Shown: positions 37,792-48,027, counted from the first letter of the stretch. The stretch: DNA of 64,000 bases from Streptomyces tagetis (GCF_018069565.1 NZ_JAGPNL010000004.1:1-64000); one strand, 5' to 3'. The notes: generated by a model not told the origin, from the sequence alone. Made by a program: numbers and translations.

Positions 37792-38271
37792 TCAGTCCTT
37801 CCTCAGCCGTTCGGCGAGGGCGGCGTGGACCAGCTCCGGGACCAGGTGGGAGACGTCTCCGCCCCAGGTGGCGACCTCCTTGACCAGGGAGGACGAGAGG
37901 AAGCTGTAGGTGGGGTTGGTGGGGATGAACAGGGTCTCCACGCCGGACAGCCCGTTGTTCATCTGGGCCATCTGGAGTTCGTAGTCGAAGTCGCTGACGG
38001 CGCGCAGGCCCTTGACGATGGCGGGGATCTCGCGCTGCTTGCAGAAGTCGACGAGCAGTCCGTGGAAGGACTCCACGCGCACGTTGCCGTACTCGGCGGT
38101 GACCCGGCGGATGAGGTCGATCCGCTCGTCGACGTCGAAGAGGCCCTTCTTGGCCTGGTTGATCATCACCGCGACGTACACCTCGTCGTAGAGGCTGGAG
38201 GCACGGGCGATGATGTCGAGGTGTCCGTTGGTGATCGGGTCGAACGACCCGGGACAGACTGCTCGGCGCAC
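37792..38271 (-). CDS. coaD: Phosphopantetheine adenylyltransferase
   Basis: A 159-residue nucleotidyltransferase with CPGSFDPITNGHLDII (the HxGH-type site) and the SSSLVKEVA region. It makes dephospho-CoA from 4'-phosphopantetheine. The GTG at 38271 has GAGGGA at good spacing and gives the standard length; an ATG ten codons upstream overlaps the rsmD stop but would add atypical residues. It follows rsmD, as in most bacteria. Confidence 0.95.
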   Translation of the reverse strand: MRRAVCPGSFDPITNGHLDIIARASSLYDEVYVAVMINQAKKGLFDVDERIDLIRRVTAEYGNVRVESFHGLLVDFCKQREIPAIVKGLRAVSDFDYELQMAQMNNGLSGVETLFIPTNPTYSFLSSSLVKEVATWGGDVSHLVPELVHAALAERLRKD

Positions 38272-38297
38272 TGGTGGTCCCTCGCTCTCCGGTCCGG

Positions 38298-38885
38298 TCA
38301 TCGTGCGTCTTCGCACGTAGAGGCGGCGCGACCGTACCAAAACGTTCCCTCGCCGTAGCGACGGGCACGGAGCGCCTCGAAGCCGTCCGGCCAGCCGAAC
38401 GCACCGCCTCTGGTGCTGCGCTCCACGGTGACGAGCGCGTCCGGCGCGAGCCACCCCCCGGTACGGAGTGTGAGGAGGATCTCCCGGAGATCGTCGTCGG
38501 AGACCGCGTAGGGCGGGTCGAGGAAGACCACGTCGTACGGGTCGGCCGGGGGCGCGGTGCGGATGGTCTGCTCGGCCTTCCCGGTGCGGGTCTCGGCGCC
38601 GGGCAGGCCGAGGGAGCGGACGTTCTCCCGGAGGGTGCGGGCGGCCCGGGGGTCGGCCTCCACCAGCAGCACGTGGGCCGCGCCGCGGGAGAGCGCCTCC
38701 AGGCCGACGGCGCCGGAGCCCGCGTACGGGTCGAGGACGCGGAGGCCGTCGAGGGGGCCGCCGAGCAGGGACTGCCAGGTGGAGAAGAGGCCCTCGCGCG
38801 CGCGGTCGGAGGTGGGGCGGGTGCCGTTGCCCGGCGGAACGGCCAGGCGGCGTCCGCCGGCCCGTCCGGCGATCACGCGGGTCAT
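38298..38885 (-). CDS. rsmD: 16S rRNA (guanine-966-N2)-methyltransferase RsmD
   Basis: A 195-residue methyltransferase with the SAM-binding LDPYAGSGAVGLEALSRGA and the catalytic DPPY (FLDPPYA). It modifies G966 of 16S rRNA. It lies between recG and coaD, the usual order recG-rsmD-coaD. Confidence 0.94.
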   Translation of the reverse strand: MTRVIAGRAGGRRLAVPPGNGTRPTSDRAREGLFSTWQSLLGGPLDGLRVLDPYAGSGAVGLEALSRGAAHVLLVEADPRAARTLRENVRSLGLPGAETRTGKAEQTIRTAPPADPYDVVFLDPPYAVSDDDLREILLTLRTGGWLAPDALVTVERSTRGGAFGWPDGFEALRARRYGEGTFWYGRAASTCEDAR

Positions 38886-38970
38886 CTCGGGTCCTTCCCG
38901 GTGGTGTCGGTGCGCAGGGCCGGGCCGCCGTGCGCGGGCAGGGGGCGGGGGCGCTGCTCCGTCCAGTCTG

Positions 38971-41199
38971 TCAGCCCTTTTCCAGGTACTGCTCCCGTTC
39001 CTCGTCCAGGAGCGCGTCGAGCGCGGTGCGCAGTCCGGGGAGCCGGGTGAGGTCCGGGTCGGCGGCGACCAGCGCGGCGGCCTCCTCGCGGGCCTCGGCG
39101 ATGATCTCCTCGTCCTCGATGACGGCGAGGACGCGCAGGGAGCTGCGGACGCCGGACTGGGCCTGGCCGAGGACGTCGCCCTCGCGGCGCTGCTCCAGGT
39201 CGACGCGGGAGAGCTCGAAGCCGTCGAGGGTGGCGGCGACCGCGTCCAGGCGCTGCCGGGCCCCGCTCGCCGGGGGCGCCTCGGTGACCAGCAGGCACAG
39301 GCCCGGGGCGGAGCCGCGTCCGACCCGGCCGCGCAACTGGTGGAGCTGGGAGACGCCGAAGCGGTCGGCGTCCATGATGACCATCGCCGTGGCGTTCGGG
39401 ACGTTGACGCCGACCTCGATGACGGTGGTGGCCACCAGGACGTCGGTCTCGCCGGCGGCGAAGCGGCGCATGACGGCGTCCTTGTCGTCGGGCGGCATCC
39501 GTCCGTGCAGGATCTCGACGCGCAGGCCCGCGAGGGGGCCTTCGGCGAGGCGTGCGGCGACCTCCAGGACGGCGAGCGGGGGGCGTTTCGCGTCGTCGCC
39601 CTGGGCGTCGGCGAGCGGCTTGCGCTTGCCGGGGTCCTCGTCCTCGTCGCCGATGCGGGGGCAGACGACGTACGCCTGGTGGCCCTGGGAGACCTCCTCG
39701 CGGACCCGCTCCCAGGCGCGGGCGAGGAAGTGCGGTTTGTCGGCGGCGGGGACGACGTGGCTGGCGATCGGGGAGCGGCCGGCCGGGAGCTGGTCCAGGA
39801 CGGAGGTCTCCAGGTCGCCGAAGACGGTCATGGCGACGGTGCGCGGGATGGGCGTGGCGGTCATGACGAGCAGGTGGGGCGGCTGGGTGCCCTTGCCGCG
39901 CAGGGCGTCGCGCTGCTCGACGCCGAAGCGGTGCTGTTCGTCGACGACGACGAGGCCGAGGTCGTGGAAGCGGACCTTGTCCTCGATGAGGGCGTGGGTG
40001 CCGATGACGACGCCGGCCTCGCCGGTGGCCAGGTCGAGCAGGGCCCGGCGGCGGGCGGCGGCGCCCATGGAGCCGGTGAGCAGGACGACCTTGGTGGCGT
40101 GCTCGGTGCCGCCGAGCATCCCGCCCTCGGCCAGCTCCCCCATCATCTCGGTGACCGAGCGGTGGTGCTGCTGGGCCAGCACCTCGGTGGGCGCCAGCAT
40201 GGCGGCCTGTCCCCCGGCGTCGACGACGGCGAGCATGGCGCGCAGGGCGACCATGGTCTTGCCGGAGCCGACCTCGCCCTGGAGCAGGCGGTGCATGGGG
40301 TGGTCGGTGGCGAGGTCGTCGAAGATCTCGCGGGAGACGGTCCGCTGGCCCTCGGTGAGGGTGAAGGGCAGCCGCGCGTCGAAGGCGGTGAGCAGTCCGT
40401 CGGGGCGGGGGCGGCGGGGGACGGCGGGGAGCTGGGTCTCGGCGTGGCGGCGGCGGGCCAGGGCGACCTGGAGGACGAACGCCTCGTCCCACTTCAGGCG
40501 GGCGCGGGCGGCCTCGACGTCGGCCTTGGTGTGCGGGCGGTGGATCTTGTGCAGGGCCTCGGGGAGCGGGAGCAGTCCGCGGCCCTCGCGCAGCGGGGCG
40601 GGGAGCGGGTCGAGGGCCTGTCCGGCGCTGGGCAGGACGGTCTGGACCGCCTTGGCGATCTTCCAGGACTCCAGCTTGGCCGTGGCCGGGTAGAGCGGGA
40701 TGAGGCTGCCCGCCCAGGACTCGACGGCCTCGGCGCCGTCCTCGCCGTCGCCGCGCAGCGGTTCGTAGGCGGGGTGGGCGAGCTGGAGGCGGCGGTTGAA
40801 GACGGAGACCTTGCCCGCGAACATCGCGCGGGTGCCCGGCAGCAGTTCCTTGTGGGGCTTGTGGACGCCGTGGCCGAAGAAGACGAGCTGGAGCCGGCCG
40901 CTGCCGTCGGTGATGGTCACCTCCAGGCGCTGTCCCTTGCCGCGCGGGGCCCGGGAGGAGGCGAAGGTGTGCAGCCGGGCGTCGGCGACCTGGGCGACCA
41001 CCGTGACGTGCTCGTCCAGGGGCAGGTCGGCGAGGTGGGTGAGCTGTCCGCGCTCCTCGTACCGGCGGGGGTAGTGGTGGAGGAGGTCGCCGACGGTGTG
41101 CAGGCCGAGGTGGTCGGCCATCACCTTCGCGGTGGCGGGGCCGAGCACCGACTTCAGGGGCTGGTCGAGGGCTTCTCGCTGTGCGGGCACGAGATCCAT
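38971..41199 (-). CDS. recG: ATP-dependent DNA helicase RecG
   Basis: A 742-residue RecG. The N-terminal wedge/OB domain includes HHYPRRYEERG. Helicase motif I is GEVGSGKT (308-315), motif II is DEQH (420-423), then TATPIPRT, and a C-terminal TRG-type region contains QLRGRVGRG. It remodels stalled forks and Holliday junctions. The ATG at 41199 matches the family start; another ATG seven codons upstream is possible and neither has a strong Shine-Dalgarno sequence. A 220-bp minisatellite lies upstream between this gene and the DAK-like gene. Confidence 0.95.
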   Translation of the reverse strand: MDLVPAQREALDQPLKSVLGPATAKVMADHLGLHTVGDLLHHYPRRYEERGQLTHLADLPLDEHVTVVAQVADARLHTFASSRAPRGKGQRLEVTITDGSGRLQLVFFGHGVHKPHKELLPGTRAMFAGKVSVFNRRLQLAHPAYEPLRGDGEDGAEAVESWAGSLIPLYPATAKLESWKIAKAVQTVLPSAGQALDPLPAPLREGRGLLPLPEALHKIHRPHTKADVEAARARLKWDEAFVLQVALARRRHAETQLPAVPRRPRPDGLLTAFDARLPFTLTEGQRTVSREIFDDLATDHPMHRLLQGEVGSGKTMVALRAMLAVVDAGGQAAMLAPTEVLAQQHHRSVTEMMGELAEGGMLGGTEHATKVVLLTGSMGAAARRRALLDLATGEAGVVIGTHALIEDKVRFHDLGLVVVDEQHRFGVEQRDALRGKGTQPPHLLVMTATPIPRTVAMTVFGDLETSVLDQLPAGRSPIASHVVPAADKPHFLARAWERVREEVSQGHQAYVVCPRIGDEDEDPGKRKPLADAQGDDAKRPPLAVLEVAARLAEGPLAGLRVEILHGRMPPDDKDAVMRRFAAGETDVLVATTVIEVGVNVPNATAMVIMDADRFGVSQLHQLRGRVGRGSAPGLCLLVTEAPPASGARQRLDAVAATLDGFELSRVDLEQRREGDVLGQAQSGVRSSLRVLAVIEDEEIIAEAREEAAALVAADPDLTRLPGLRTALDALLDEEREQYLEKG

Positions 41200-41324
41200 T
41201 GCACACCACGGCACCGACATCGCCGTATCCGCGCCGGAAAAGCGCTGGTGGTACGGCCCGTACGGGCGGGCGGCGGGGCCGGCGCGGACGGGGTGCGCGG
41301 CCGGTGCGGACCGTGTGTCCGAAC

Positions 41325-41544
41325 GGTCCGTACGGGGGGCGTGGCCGGTCCGTACGGGAGGCGCGGCCGGTCCGTACGGCAGGCGTGGCCGGTCCGCACG
41401 GCAGGCGCCGCCGGTCCGTACGGCAGGCGTGGCCGGTCCGCACGGCAGGCGCCGCCGGTCCGTACGGCAGGCGTGGCCGGTCCGCACGGCAGGCGCCGCC
41501 GGTCCGCACGGCAGGCGCCGCCGGTCCGCACGGCAGGCGCCGCC
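41325..41544. repeat. Ten-copy 22-bp minisatellite between recG and the DAK-like gene
   Basis: Units start at 41325, 41347, 41369, 41391, 41413, 41435, 41457, 41479, 41501 and 41523. The core is GGTCCGYACGGCAGGCG followed by TGGCC or CCGCC. The two variants alternate from unit 3 to unit 8, implying a 44-bp higher-order repeat; units 8-10 are identical. The unit is not a multiple of three, so it is not a protein repeat. Degenerate copies may extend down to about 41245. Confidence 0.95.
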
Positions 41545-41559
41545 CGGGGGGACGGGCGG

Positions 41560-43446
41560 TTATTCGACGCCGATGAGGAGCAGGGCGCCCTGCCGGCCGC
41601 CGTGGTAGACGACGGTGTCGACGGCGAGGTACGCCTCCCGCACGCGGGCCTCCAGGCGGTCGGCGACGGCCTCGGGGGCCTCGTCGCCGACGACCAGGGT
41701 GACGAGTTCGCCGCCGGCCGCAAGCATGCGGTCGAGCACGGTCTCGGCGACGGCGGTGACGTCGGTGCCGATCACGGCCACGTCCCCGTCGAGGAGGCCG
41801 AGCACGTCCCCGGCCTGGCAGATGCCGGCCGAGGTCCACGACCGGTGCTCGGCGACGGTGACCTCGGCGTGGCGGGTCGCGCCGGCCGCCGAGGTCATCG
41901 CCACGACGTCCTCGTCGAAGCGGCGTCCGGGCTCGTGCACGGCGAGCGCGGCGATGCCCTGGACGGCGGAGCGGGTGGGGATGAGGGCCACGCGGATGCC
42001 CTCGGCGCGGGCCTGTTCGGCCGCGGCGGCGGCGGTGTGGCGCAGTTCGGTGTCGTTGGGCAGCAGGACGACCTCGCGGGCGTGCGCGCGCCGGACGGCC
42101 TGGACGAGTTCGCCGCTGGCGGGCGGCTCCCCGGGGCGGGCGAGCACGGTGGTCGCGCCGGCCTCGGCGCAGAGCCCGGCCAGTCCCTCGCCGGGGACGA
42201 CGGCGACCACGGCGCGCTGGGCCCGCTCCCGGACCGGGCGCTGGGCGGCGTGCGTCTCGTCGCGGCCGAAGTGGGTGATCCTGATCCGGTACGGCCGCCC
42301 GGCCTCGACGCCCGCCTCGACGGCGGCGCCGGCGTCGTCGACGTGCACGTGGACGTTCCACAGTCCGTCGCCGCCGACCACGACGAGCGATTCCCCGAGG
42401 GCGTCGAGCCGCCGCCGCAGCCGGGCCACGGCGTCGTCGGCGGCCTCCAGGAGGTAGATCACCTCGAAGGCGGGGCCGTCCTCGGCGCACTCCGCCCCGG
42501 CGCACTCCCCCGGCGCGTCCCGCTCGCCGTGCGCCGCCGAGGCGGGGCGGCCCGCGGGCTCGGCGCGCTCCACGCGCGCGTGCGGCACGACGGGCGGCTC
42601 GGGGGCGTGGCCGGTGAGCGCCTCGACCAGCGCGGCGAGGACGGTGACCAGGCCCTGGCCGCCGGCGTCGACCACGTGGGCGCGTTCCAGGACGGGGAGC
42701 AGGCCGGGGGTCGCGGCCAGCGCCTCGCGGGCCCCGTCGTACGCGGCGCGGGCCACGGCGGCACAGTCGCCCCCGGCGCCTTCGTGGTGCCGGGCGGCCA
42801 CCTGCGCCGCGTCGGCGGCGGCCGAGGCGACGGTCAGGACGGTGCCCTCGACCGGGTGGGCGACGGCCTGCCGGGCGGAGTCGGCCGCGCGGCGCAGGGC
42901 CAGCGCGAGCACCGGCCCGTCGGCGGCGGCCCCGCCGCCGAGTCCGGGCGAAGTCGGCCGCGCGGAACCGTCAGTCCCGGCAGGCCCGGCGGAACCGTCA
43001 GCCCCTGACTCGCCCTGCCCGGCGAGCACCTGGGCCATCCCCCGCAGGAGCTGCGCCAGGATCGTCCCGGAGTTGCCCCGGGCGCCGATCAGCGCCCCGT
43101 GCGCCATGGCGCGCACCACGTCGGCCAGTTCGGGCCCGGCGTCCGCGACCCCCCGCCCTTTCCCGGCCTCCGCGCCGTCCGCACCCGCGCCCGCCCCCGC
43201 GTCCCCGGCCTCACCGGCCTCCCCGCCCTCCGCGGTCACGGCCGTCGGCACCTCGTGCGCGGCGAAGACCGCCTCGACGGCGGCGGCGGCCGACTCCACG
43301 GTGAGGTACAGGTTGGTCCCGGTGTCCCCGTCCGCGACCGGGTAGACGTTGATCGCGTCGATCTCCTCGCGGGCCCGCCCCAGCGCGCCCAGCGACAGTC
43401 CGCACCAGGTGCGCACCGCCGAAGCGTCGAAGAACCTCCGCGGCAC
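41560..43446 (-). CDS. DAK/FakA-like kinase-family protein (DhaL domain)
   Basis: A 628-residue protein. The N-terminal DhaL (DAK2) domain has INVYPVADGDTGTNL (D39 and D41 bind Mg-ATP) and HGALIGARGNSGTILAQLLRG. It is followed by an Ala/Gly-rich linker and the C-terminal domain with WNVHVHVDD and late GDVLGLLDGDVAVIG. It is homologous to YloV/FakA, which in Firmicutes phosphorylates FakB-bound fatty acids. Whether a FakB (DegV) partner exists cannot be seen here. The GTG at 43446 follows GGGAGG. It precedes recG in the conserved rpmB/DAK/recG region and is divergent from rpmB. Confidence 0.88.
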   Translation of the reverse strand: MPRRFFDASAVRTWCGLSLGALGRAREEIDAINVYPVADGDTGTNLYLTVESAAAAVEAVFAAHEVPTAVTAEGGEAGEAGDAGAGAGADGAEAGKGRGVADAGPELADVVRAMAHGALIGARGNSGTILAQLLRGMAQVLAGQGESGADGSAGPAGTDGSARPTSPGLGGGAAADGPVLALALRRAADSARQAVAHPVEGTVLTVASAAADAAQVAARHHEGAGGDCAAVARAAYDGAREALAATPGLLPVLERAHVVDAGGQGLVTVLAALVEALTGHAPEPPVVPHARVERAEPAGRPASAAHGERDAPGECAGAECAEDGPAFEVIYLLEAADDAVARLRRRLDALGESLVVVGGDGLWNVHVHVDDAGAAVEAGVEAGRPYRIRITHFGRDETHAAQRPVRERAQRAVVAVVPGEGLAGLCAEAGATTVLARPGEPPASGELVQAVRRAHAREVVLLPNDTELRHTAAAAAEQARAEGIRVALIPTRSAVQGIAALAVHEPGRRFDEDVVAMTSAAGATRHAEVTVAEHRSWTSAGICQAGDVLGLLDGDVAVIGTDVTAVAETVLDRMLAAGGELVTLVVGDEAPEAVADRLEARVREAYLAVDTVVYHGGRQGALLLIGVE

Positions 43447-43587
43447 CTGCGCCTCCCTGAGCTGCTGGACGTGGCAGGCAGCGTAGACCGTACGGGGGCG
43501 CCGGCCCGCAGAGGGCCGGGACCGGCCGGTGGGCCGCCATGGTAGTTTCGTTGTACCGATGCAGTCGTTGTATGCTGCTCCGGTTGC

Positions 43588-43604
43588 CCGATCCGATCGG
43601 GCTC
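43588..43604. other. Short inverted repeat in the rpmB-DAK intergenic region
   Basis: A 7-bp stem gcccgat/atcgggc with a 3-nt centre. It lies between two low-GC direct repeats of cgttgta (around 43552 and 43568), where the rpmB and DAK promoters must be. Confidence 0.35.
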
Positions 43605-43653
43605 TCCCTGGCACCGCCACTCAGATTCCGGAACGCTCACGAGCCGAAATCAT

Positions 43654-43673
43654 GATCCCGGCATGCCGGGATC
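43654..43673 (+). promoter_or_regulatory. 20-bp perfect palindrome in the rpmB leader
   Basis: The sequence gatcccggc-at-gccgggatc ends 35 bp before the rpmB start. It could fold in the 5' leader RNA as an autoregulatory hairpin, or act as a protein operator. Confidence 0.45.
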
Positions 43674-43708
43674 AACCGTAAGTGCATCTGAAGTCTTTGG
43701 AGTGACCC

Positions 43709-43894
43709 GTGGCTGCCAACTGCGACGTCTGCGGCAAGGGGCCGGGCTTCGGCAACAACATCTCGCACTCGCACCGCCGTACGTCCCGTCGCTGGAACCC
43801 CAACATCCAGCGTGTGCGTACCGTGGTCGGCGGGACGCCGAAGCGCGTGAACGCCTGCACCTCGTGCATCAAGGCCGGCAAGGTCTCGCGCTGA
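43709..43894 (+). CDS. rpmB: 50S ribosomal protein L28
   Basis: A 61-residue L28 with the zinc-binding pairs CDVCG (C5, C8) and CTSC (C50, C53), so it is the zinc-containing C+ form rather than the Zur-regulated C- paralogue. The GTG at 43709 follows GGAG. It is followed at once by a strong terminator, so it is monocistronic. Confidence 0.96.
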   Translation: MAANCDVCGKGPGFGNNISHSHRRTSRRWNPNIQRVRTVVGGTPKRVNACTSCIKAGKVSR

Positions 43895-43921
43895 CGCGTG
43901 CACTGCCCGGTCCGCGGTACG

Positions 43922-43953
43922 AAGCCGGTCCACCTGAGGTGGACCGGCTTTTT
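43922..43953 (+). terminator. Intrinsic terminator of rpmB
   Basis: A 13-bp perfect stem (aagccggtccacc/ggtggaccggctt), 3-nt loop and T-run. This is the clearest rho-independent terminator in the window. It also separates rpmB from the convergent thiD. Confidence 0.95.
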
Positions 43954-43974
43954 GCCGTACCCGCACACCGGTAG

Positions 43975-44768
<794 letters not shown>

Positions 44769-44772
<4 letters not shown>

Positions 44773-45737
44773 GCCTCCCCACCCCCTCCGAAGTGGTCCC
44801 AGCCGCCGGTGCTGGTCCACGGGGCGCCATCGACCGTGACCTGGGGCAGCGCCGAGGGGTTGAGCACCTCGCCGATGACCTTCCAGCGGGCGGGCAGTTT
44901 CACGTCCGGCGGGAAGGTGGCGACCATGGCGTGGTCCTCTCCCCCGGTGAGCACCCACTGCATCGGGTCGACGCCGACGGCCTGGCCGATGTCGTTCATC
45001 TGGGAGGGGATGTCGATCTGTCCGGAGCGGACGTCGATACGCACCTTGCTGGCCTCGGCGATGTGCCCGAGGTCGGCGATGAGTCCGTCGCTCACGTCGC
45101 ACATGGCGGTGGCGCCGAGCGCGGCGGCGGCCGGGCCCGCGTGGTAGGGCGGCTCGGGGCGCCGGTGGGCCTCCACGAAGGCGCGCGGGGAGCGGAAACC
45201 CCGGGACAGGACGGCGAATCCGGCGGCGGACCAGCCGAGCCAGCCGGTCACCGCGACCAGGTCGCCGGGCTGGGCGCCGCCCCGGGTGACGGGCTCCTGG
45301 TTGCGCAGGTCGCCGAGGGCGGTGATGGCGACGGTGATGGTGTCGCCGCCCACCACGTCGCCGCCGACCACGGCGGCGCCCGCGACCTGGCACTCGTCGC
45401 GCAGTCCGTCCATCAGCTCGGTCGGCCAGGTCACCGGGAGTTCGGCGGGGACGACGAGGCCGAGGAGCAGCGCGGTCGGCACGGCGCCCATCGCGGCGAT
45501 GTCGGCCAGGTTCTGGGCCGCCGCCTTGCGGCCCACGTCGTAGGCGGTGGACCAGTCGCGGCGGAAGTGCCGTCCCTCCACGAGGATGTCGGTGCTGGCC
45601 ACCACCCGGCGGTCCGGCGCGGCGACCACCGCGGCGTCGTCGCCGGGGCCGACGCGGACCGCCGGGGTCGTGGTGAGGCGGGAGGTGAGCTCCCTGATGA
45701 GCCCGAACTCCCCCAGCTCACCGACAGTGCCCTTCAT
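44769..45737 (-). CDS. thiL: Thiamine-monophosphate kinase
   Basis: A 322-residue PurM-like kinase: [10 protein letters not shown], the metal-binding [24 protein letters not shown] and [11 protein letters not shown]. It converts thiamine phosphate to thiamine pyrophosphate. It is coupled to thiD; the two form an operon transcribed from 45738-45961. Confidence 0.95.
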
Positions 45738-45961
45738 TGCCTTACTCCCCTTCTGTCCCTGTCCGGGCCCGGTCGCGTGCCGTTCCCGGGCTGGTTACGG
45801 TCGAGAGGACCGTCGTCACGGCCGTGTGGGTGCCGGTCTCGCGTCGATGCCGGATGCCCGGCGTGTCCCTGCCCCGCGGGTCTCCCCGCCGGGCGGGGCG
45901 ACGCGATACCGTGGCGTTCCTTTTTCCCGCACATGATCCTCGCGGCCGACCTGGAGGTTCC

Positions 45962-46195
45962 GTGGTACAGGCGTACATCCTGATCCAGACGGAGGTCGGC
46001 AAGGCGTCGGCCGTCGCCCGGACGATCGGAAAGATCCCCGGCGTGATCCAGGCCGAGGACGTGACGGGACCCTATGACGTCATTGTCCGGGCCCAGTCCG
46101 ACACCGTCGATGCCCTGGGCCGCATGGTGGTCGCCAAAGTCCAGCAGGTGGACGGGATCACCCGTACCCTGACCTGCCCGGTCGTCCATCTCTAG
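45962..46195 (+). CDS. RAM-domain-only Lrp/AsnC family protein
   Basis: A 77-residue protein (VVQAYILIQTEVGKA, then GPYDVIVRAQ) corresponding to the ligand-binding RAM domain without a helix-turn-helix. GGAGG precedes the GTG. Such proteins form rings, bind amino acids and may act as sensors or partners of full Lrp proteins. It is divergent from thiL and 14 bp upstream of the DUF3515 gene, so the two may be co-transcribed. Confidence 0.88.
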   Translation: MVQAYILIQTEVGKASAVARTIGKIPGVIQAEDVTGPYDVIVRAQSDTVDALGRMVVAKVQQVDGITRTLTCPVVHL

Positions 46196-46209
46196 CCCCC
46201 GTCTACGCT

Positions 46210-46701
46210 GTGCCGGTGACATCCTCGCGCCACCGGCCCCGCCACCTGCTGCCCGCCCTCGTCCTGCTGATCGCCGCCGCGGGCTGCGCCACCGCGGACG
46301 ACGGCGCGTCGGCCGCGGTCCCGAGCCCGGACGCGAAGGTCGCCGGGCTGTGCCAGAACCTGGACCTGGCGCTGCCGCCGACGGTGGACGGCCTGAAGCG
46401 TGCGGACCCCTCGCCCGCCTCGAAGCTGACGGCGGGCTGGGGAAACCCGGTGATCATACTGCGCTGCGGTGTGGAGCGGCCCGCCGAGATGGACGATCCC
46501 GCGGCGGACGGGGTCGAGGTCGACGGGGTGGGCTGGCAGTTGCTCGAACGGGACGACGGCGCGTTCCGGTTCACCACGACACTGCGGGAGGCGTACGTCG
46601 AGGTGACCGTCCCGAAGGAGCGGGCGGAGGGCGGGATGGCGCCGCTGGTCGATCTGGCCCCGGCCGTGAAGAAGGCGATCCCCGAGGGAATCGCCTCCTA
46701 G
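46210..46701 (+). CDS. DUF3515-family lipoprotein
   Basis: A 163-residue protein with a lipoprotein signal (RHLLPALVLLIAAAGC; the lipobox cysteine is residue 26) and an extracellular domain with CQNLDLALPP and ILRCGV, a probable disulfide. This matches actinobacterial DUF3515. The start is a GTG; one two codons later is equally possible. It converges with ddlA. Function unknown. Confidence 0.83.
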   Translation: MPVTSSRHRPRHLLPALVLLIAAAGCATADDGASAAVPSPDAKVAGLCQNLDLALPPTVDGLKRADPSPASKLTAGWGNPVIILRCGVERPAEMDDPAADGVEVDGVGWQLLERDDGAFRFTTTLREAYVEVTVPKERAEGGMAPLVDLAPAVKKAIPEGIAS

Positions 46702-46725
46702 ACACCCTCCGACGGCGGCCGGGTC

Positions 46726-47880
46726 TCAGCGCAGTCCCGTGGAGCGGTGCAGCGCCGCCTTGATGAGGCGGTCCACCAGCTCCGGGTAACCGACGCCGCT
46801 CGCCTGCCACATCTGCGGGTACATCGAGATCGGCGTGAAGCCGGGCATCGTGTTGATCTCGTTGATCACGAACTCGCCGTCCTCGGTGAGGAAGAAGTCC
46901 GCGCGCACCAGCCCCTCGCAGGAGGCCGCCTCGAACGCCTCCACGGCCAGCCGCCGCACCTCGGCGGTCTCCTCGGGCGTGAGCGGGGCGGGGACGATGC
47001 CGGGCGTGGAGTCGATGTACTTGGCCTCGAAGTCGTAGTACGCCTGCGAGGAGGGCGGCGGGATCTCGGCGGGGACGGAGGCGCGGGGGCCGTCCTCGAA
47101 CTCCAGCACCCCGCACTCGATCTCCCGGCCGCGCAGCGCCGCCTCGATGAGGATCTTCGGGTCGTGGGCGCGGGCCTCCTCGATCGCCTCGTCGAGCCCG
47201 GCGAGGTCCTCGACCTTGGTGATGCCGATGGAGGAGCCGGCGCGGGCGGGCTTCACGAAGAGCGGCCAGCCGTGGTCGGCGGCGAAGTCGACGATCCGCT
47301 TGCGGGCGGCGGGCCGGTCGCGCTCCCACTCGCGGGGCCGGATCACCTCGTAGGGGCCGACCTTCAGCCCGAAGGAGACGAAGACCCGCTTCATGTACTC
47401 CTTGTCCTGGCCGACGGCGGAGGCGAGCACGCCCGAGCCGACGTAGGGGACGCCGGAGAGCTCCAGCAGGCCCTGGAGGGTGCCGTCCTCGCCGTAGGGG
47501 CCGTGCAGCACCGGGAAGACGACGTCGACCTCGCCGAGCGCCTTGGGCACCGAACCGGGCTCGCTGTAGACGACTTCGCGGTTGCCGGGGTCGACGGGCA
47601 GCACCACGGCGCCGTCGGTGGACTCGGCGAGCTGGTCCACGCTGGGCGTGCGCCGCTCGGTGATGGCCATGCGTTCCGGTTCGTCGGCCGTGAGCACCCA
47701 CCGGCCTTCGCGGGTGATGCCGATCGGCAGGACGTCGTACGCCGACCGGTCGATGGCCGCGAGGACGGCGCCCGCGGTGACCATGGAGATCCCGTGTTCG
47801 GAGCTGCGTCCGCCGAACACGACGGCCACCCGCGGCTTGCGCGGCGGCTCGGGGCTCTGGGGGAGGTTCTCGGTGCTCAT
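46726..47880 (-). CDS. ddlA: D-alanine--D-alanine ligase
   Basis: A 384-residue ATP-grasp ligase: VVFGGRSSEHGIS, HGPYGEDGTLQGLLEL, KPARAGSSIGITKV and the metal/substrate region VINEINTMPGFT. It makes the D-Ala-D-Ala dipeptide for peptidoglycan. A Tyr in the omega-loop context (SSQAYYDFEAKYID) fits the D-Ala rather than the D-lactate type. It is downstream of gpsA with a 147-bp gap. Confidence 0.94.
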   Translation of the reverse strand: MSTENLPQSPEPPRKPRVAVVFGGRSSEHGISMVTAGAVLAAIDRSAYDVLPIGITREGRWVLTADEPERMAITERRTPSVDQLAESTDGAVVLPVDPGNREVVYSEPGSVPKALGEVDVVFPVLHGPYGEDGTLQGLLELSGVPYVGSGVLASAVGQDKEYMKRVFVSFGLKVGPYEVIRPREWERDRPAARKRIVDFAADHGWPLFVKPARAGSSIGITKVEDLAGLDEAIEEARAHDPKILIEAALRGREIECGVLEFEDGPRASVPAEIPPPSSQAYYDFEAKYIDSTPGIVPAPLTPEETAEVRRLAVEAFEAASCEGLVRADFFLTEDGEFVINEINTMPGFTPISMYPQMWQASGVGYPELVDRLIKAALHRSTGLR

Positions 47881-48027
47881 ATCGCGTCGAGAGTACCCGG
47901 TGGTATTCCGTGCGTCAGCGCCGCCGGGCCGCCCGCGCGCAACGTCCCACGGACGGTCGCGCGCTGTCGCCGGGACGGTCGCTCAGCGTCGTGGCCGGCG
48001 GGGCCCGGCCGGGGCCCCGCGGCCGGT

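Noticed and set aside
41245-41544. CRISPR-like array suspected from regular repeats
   Set aside because: Units are contiguous with no spacers and the period is 22 bp; it is a minisatellite.
38557-43008. A 1483-codon plus-strand frame over recG and the DAK-like gene
   Set aside because: It is antisense to two well-supported genes and runs through the non-coding minisatellite; its peptide is low complexity.
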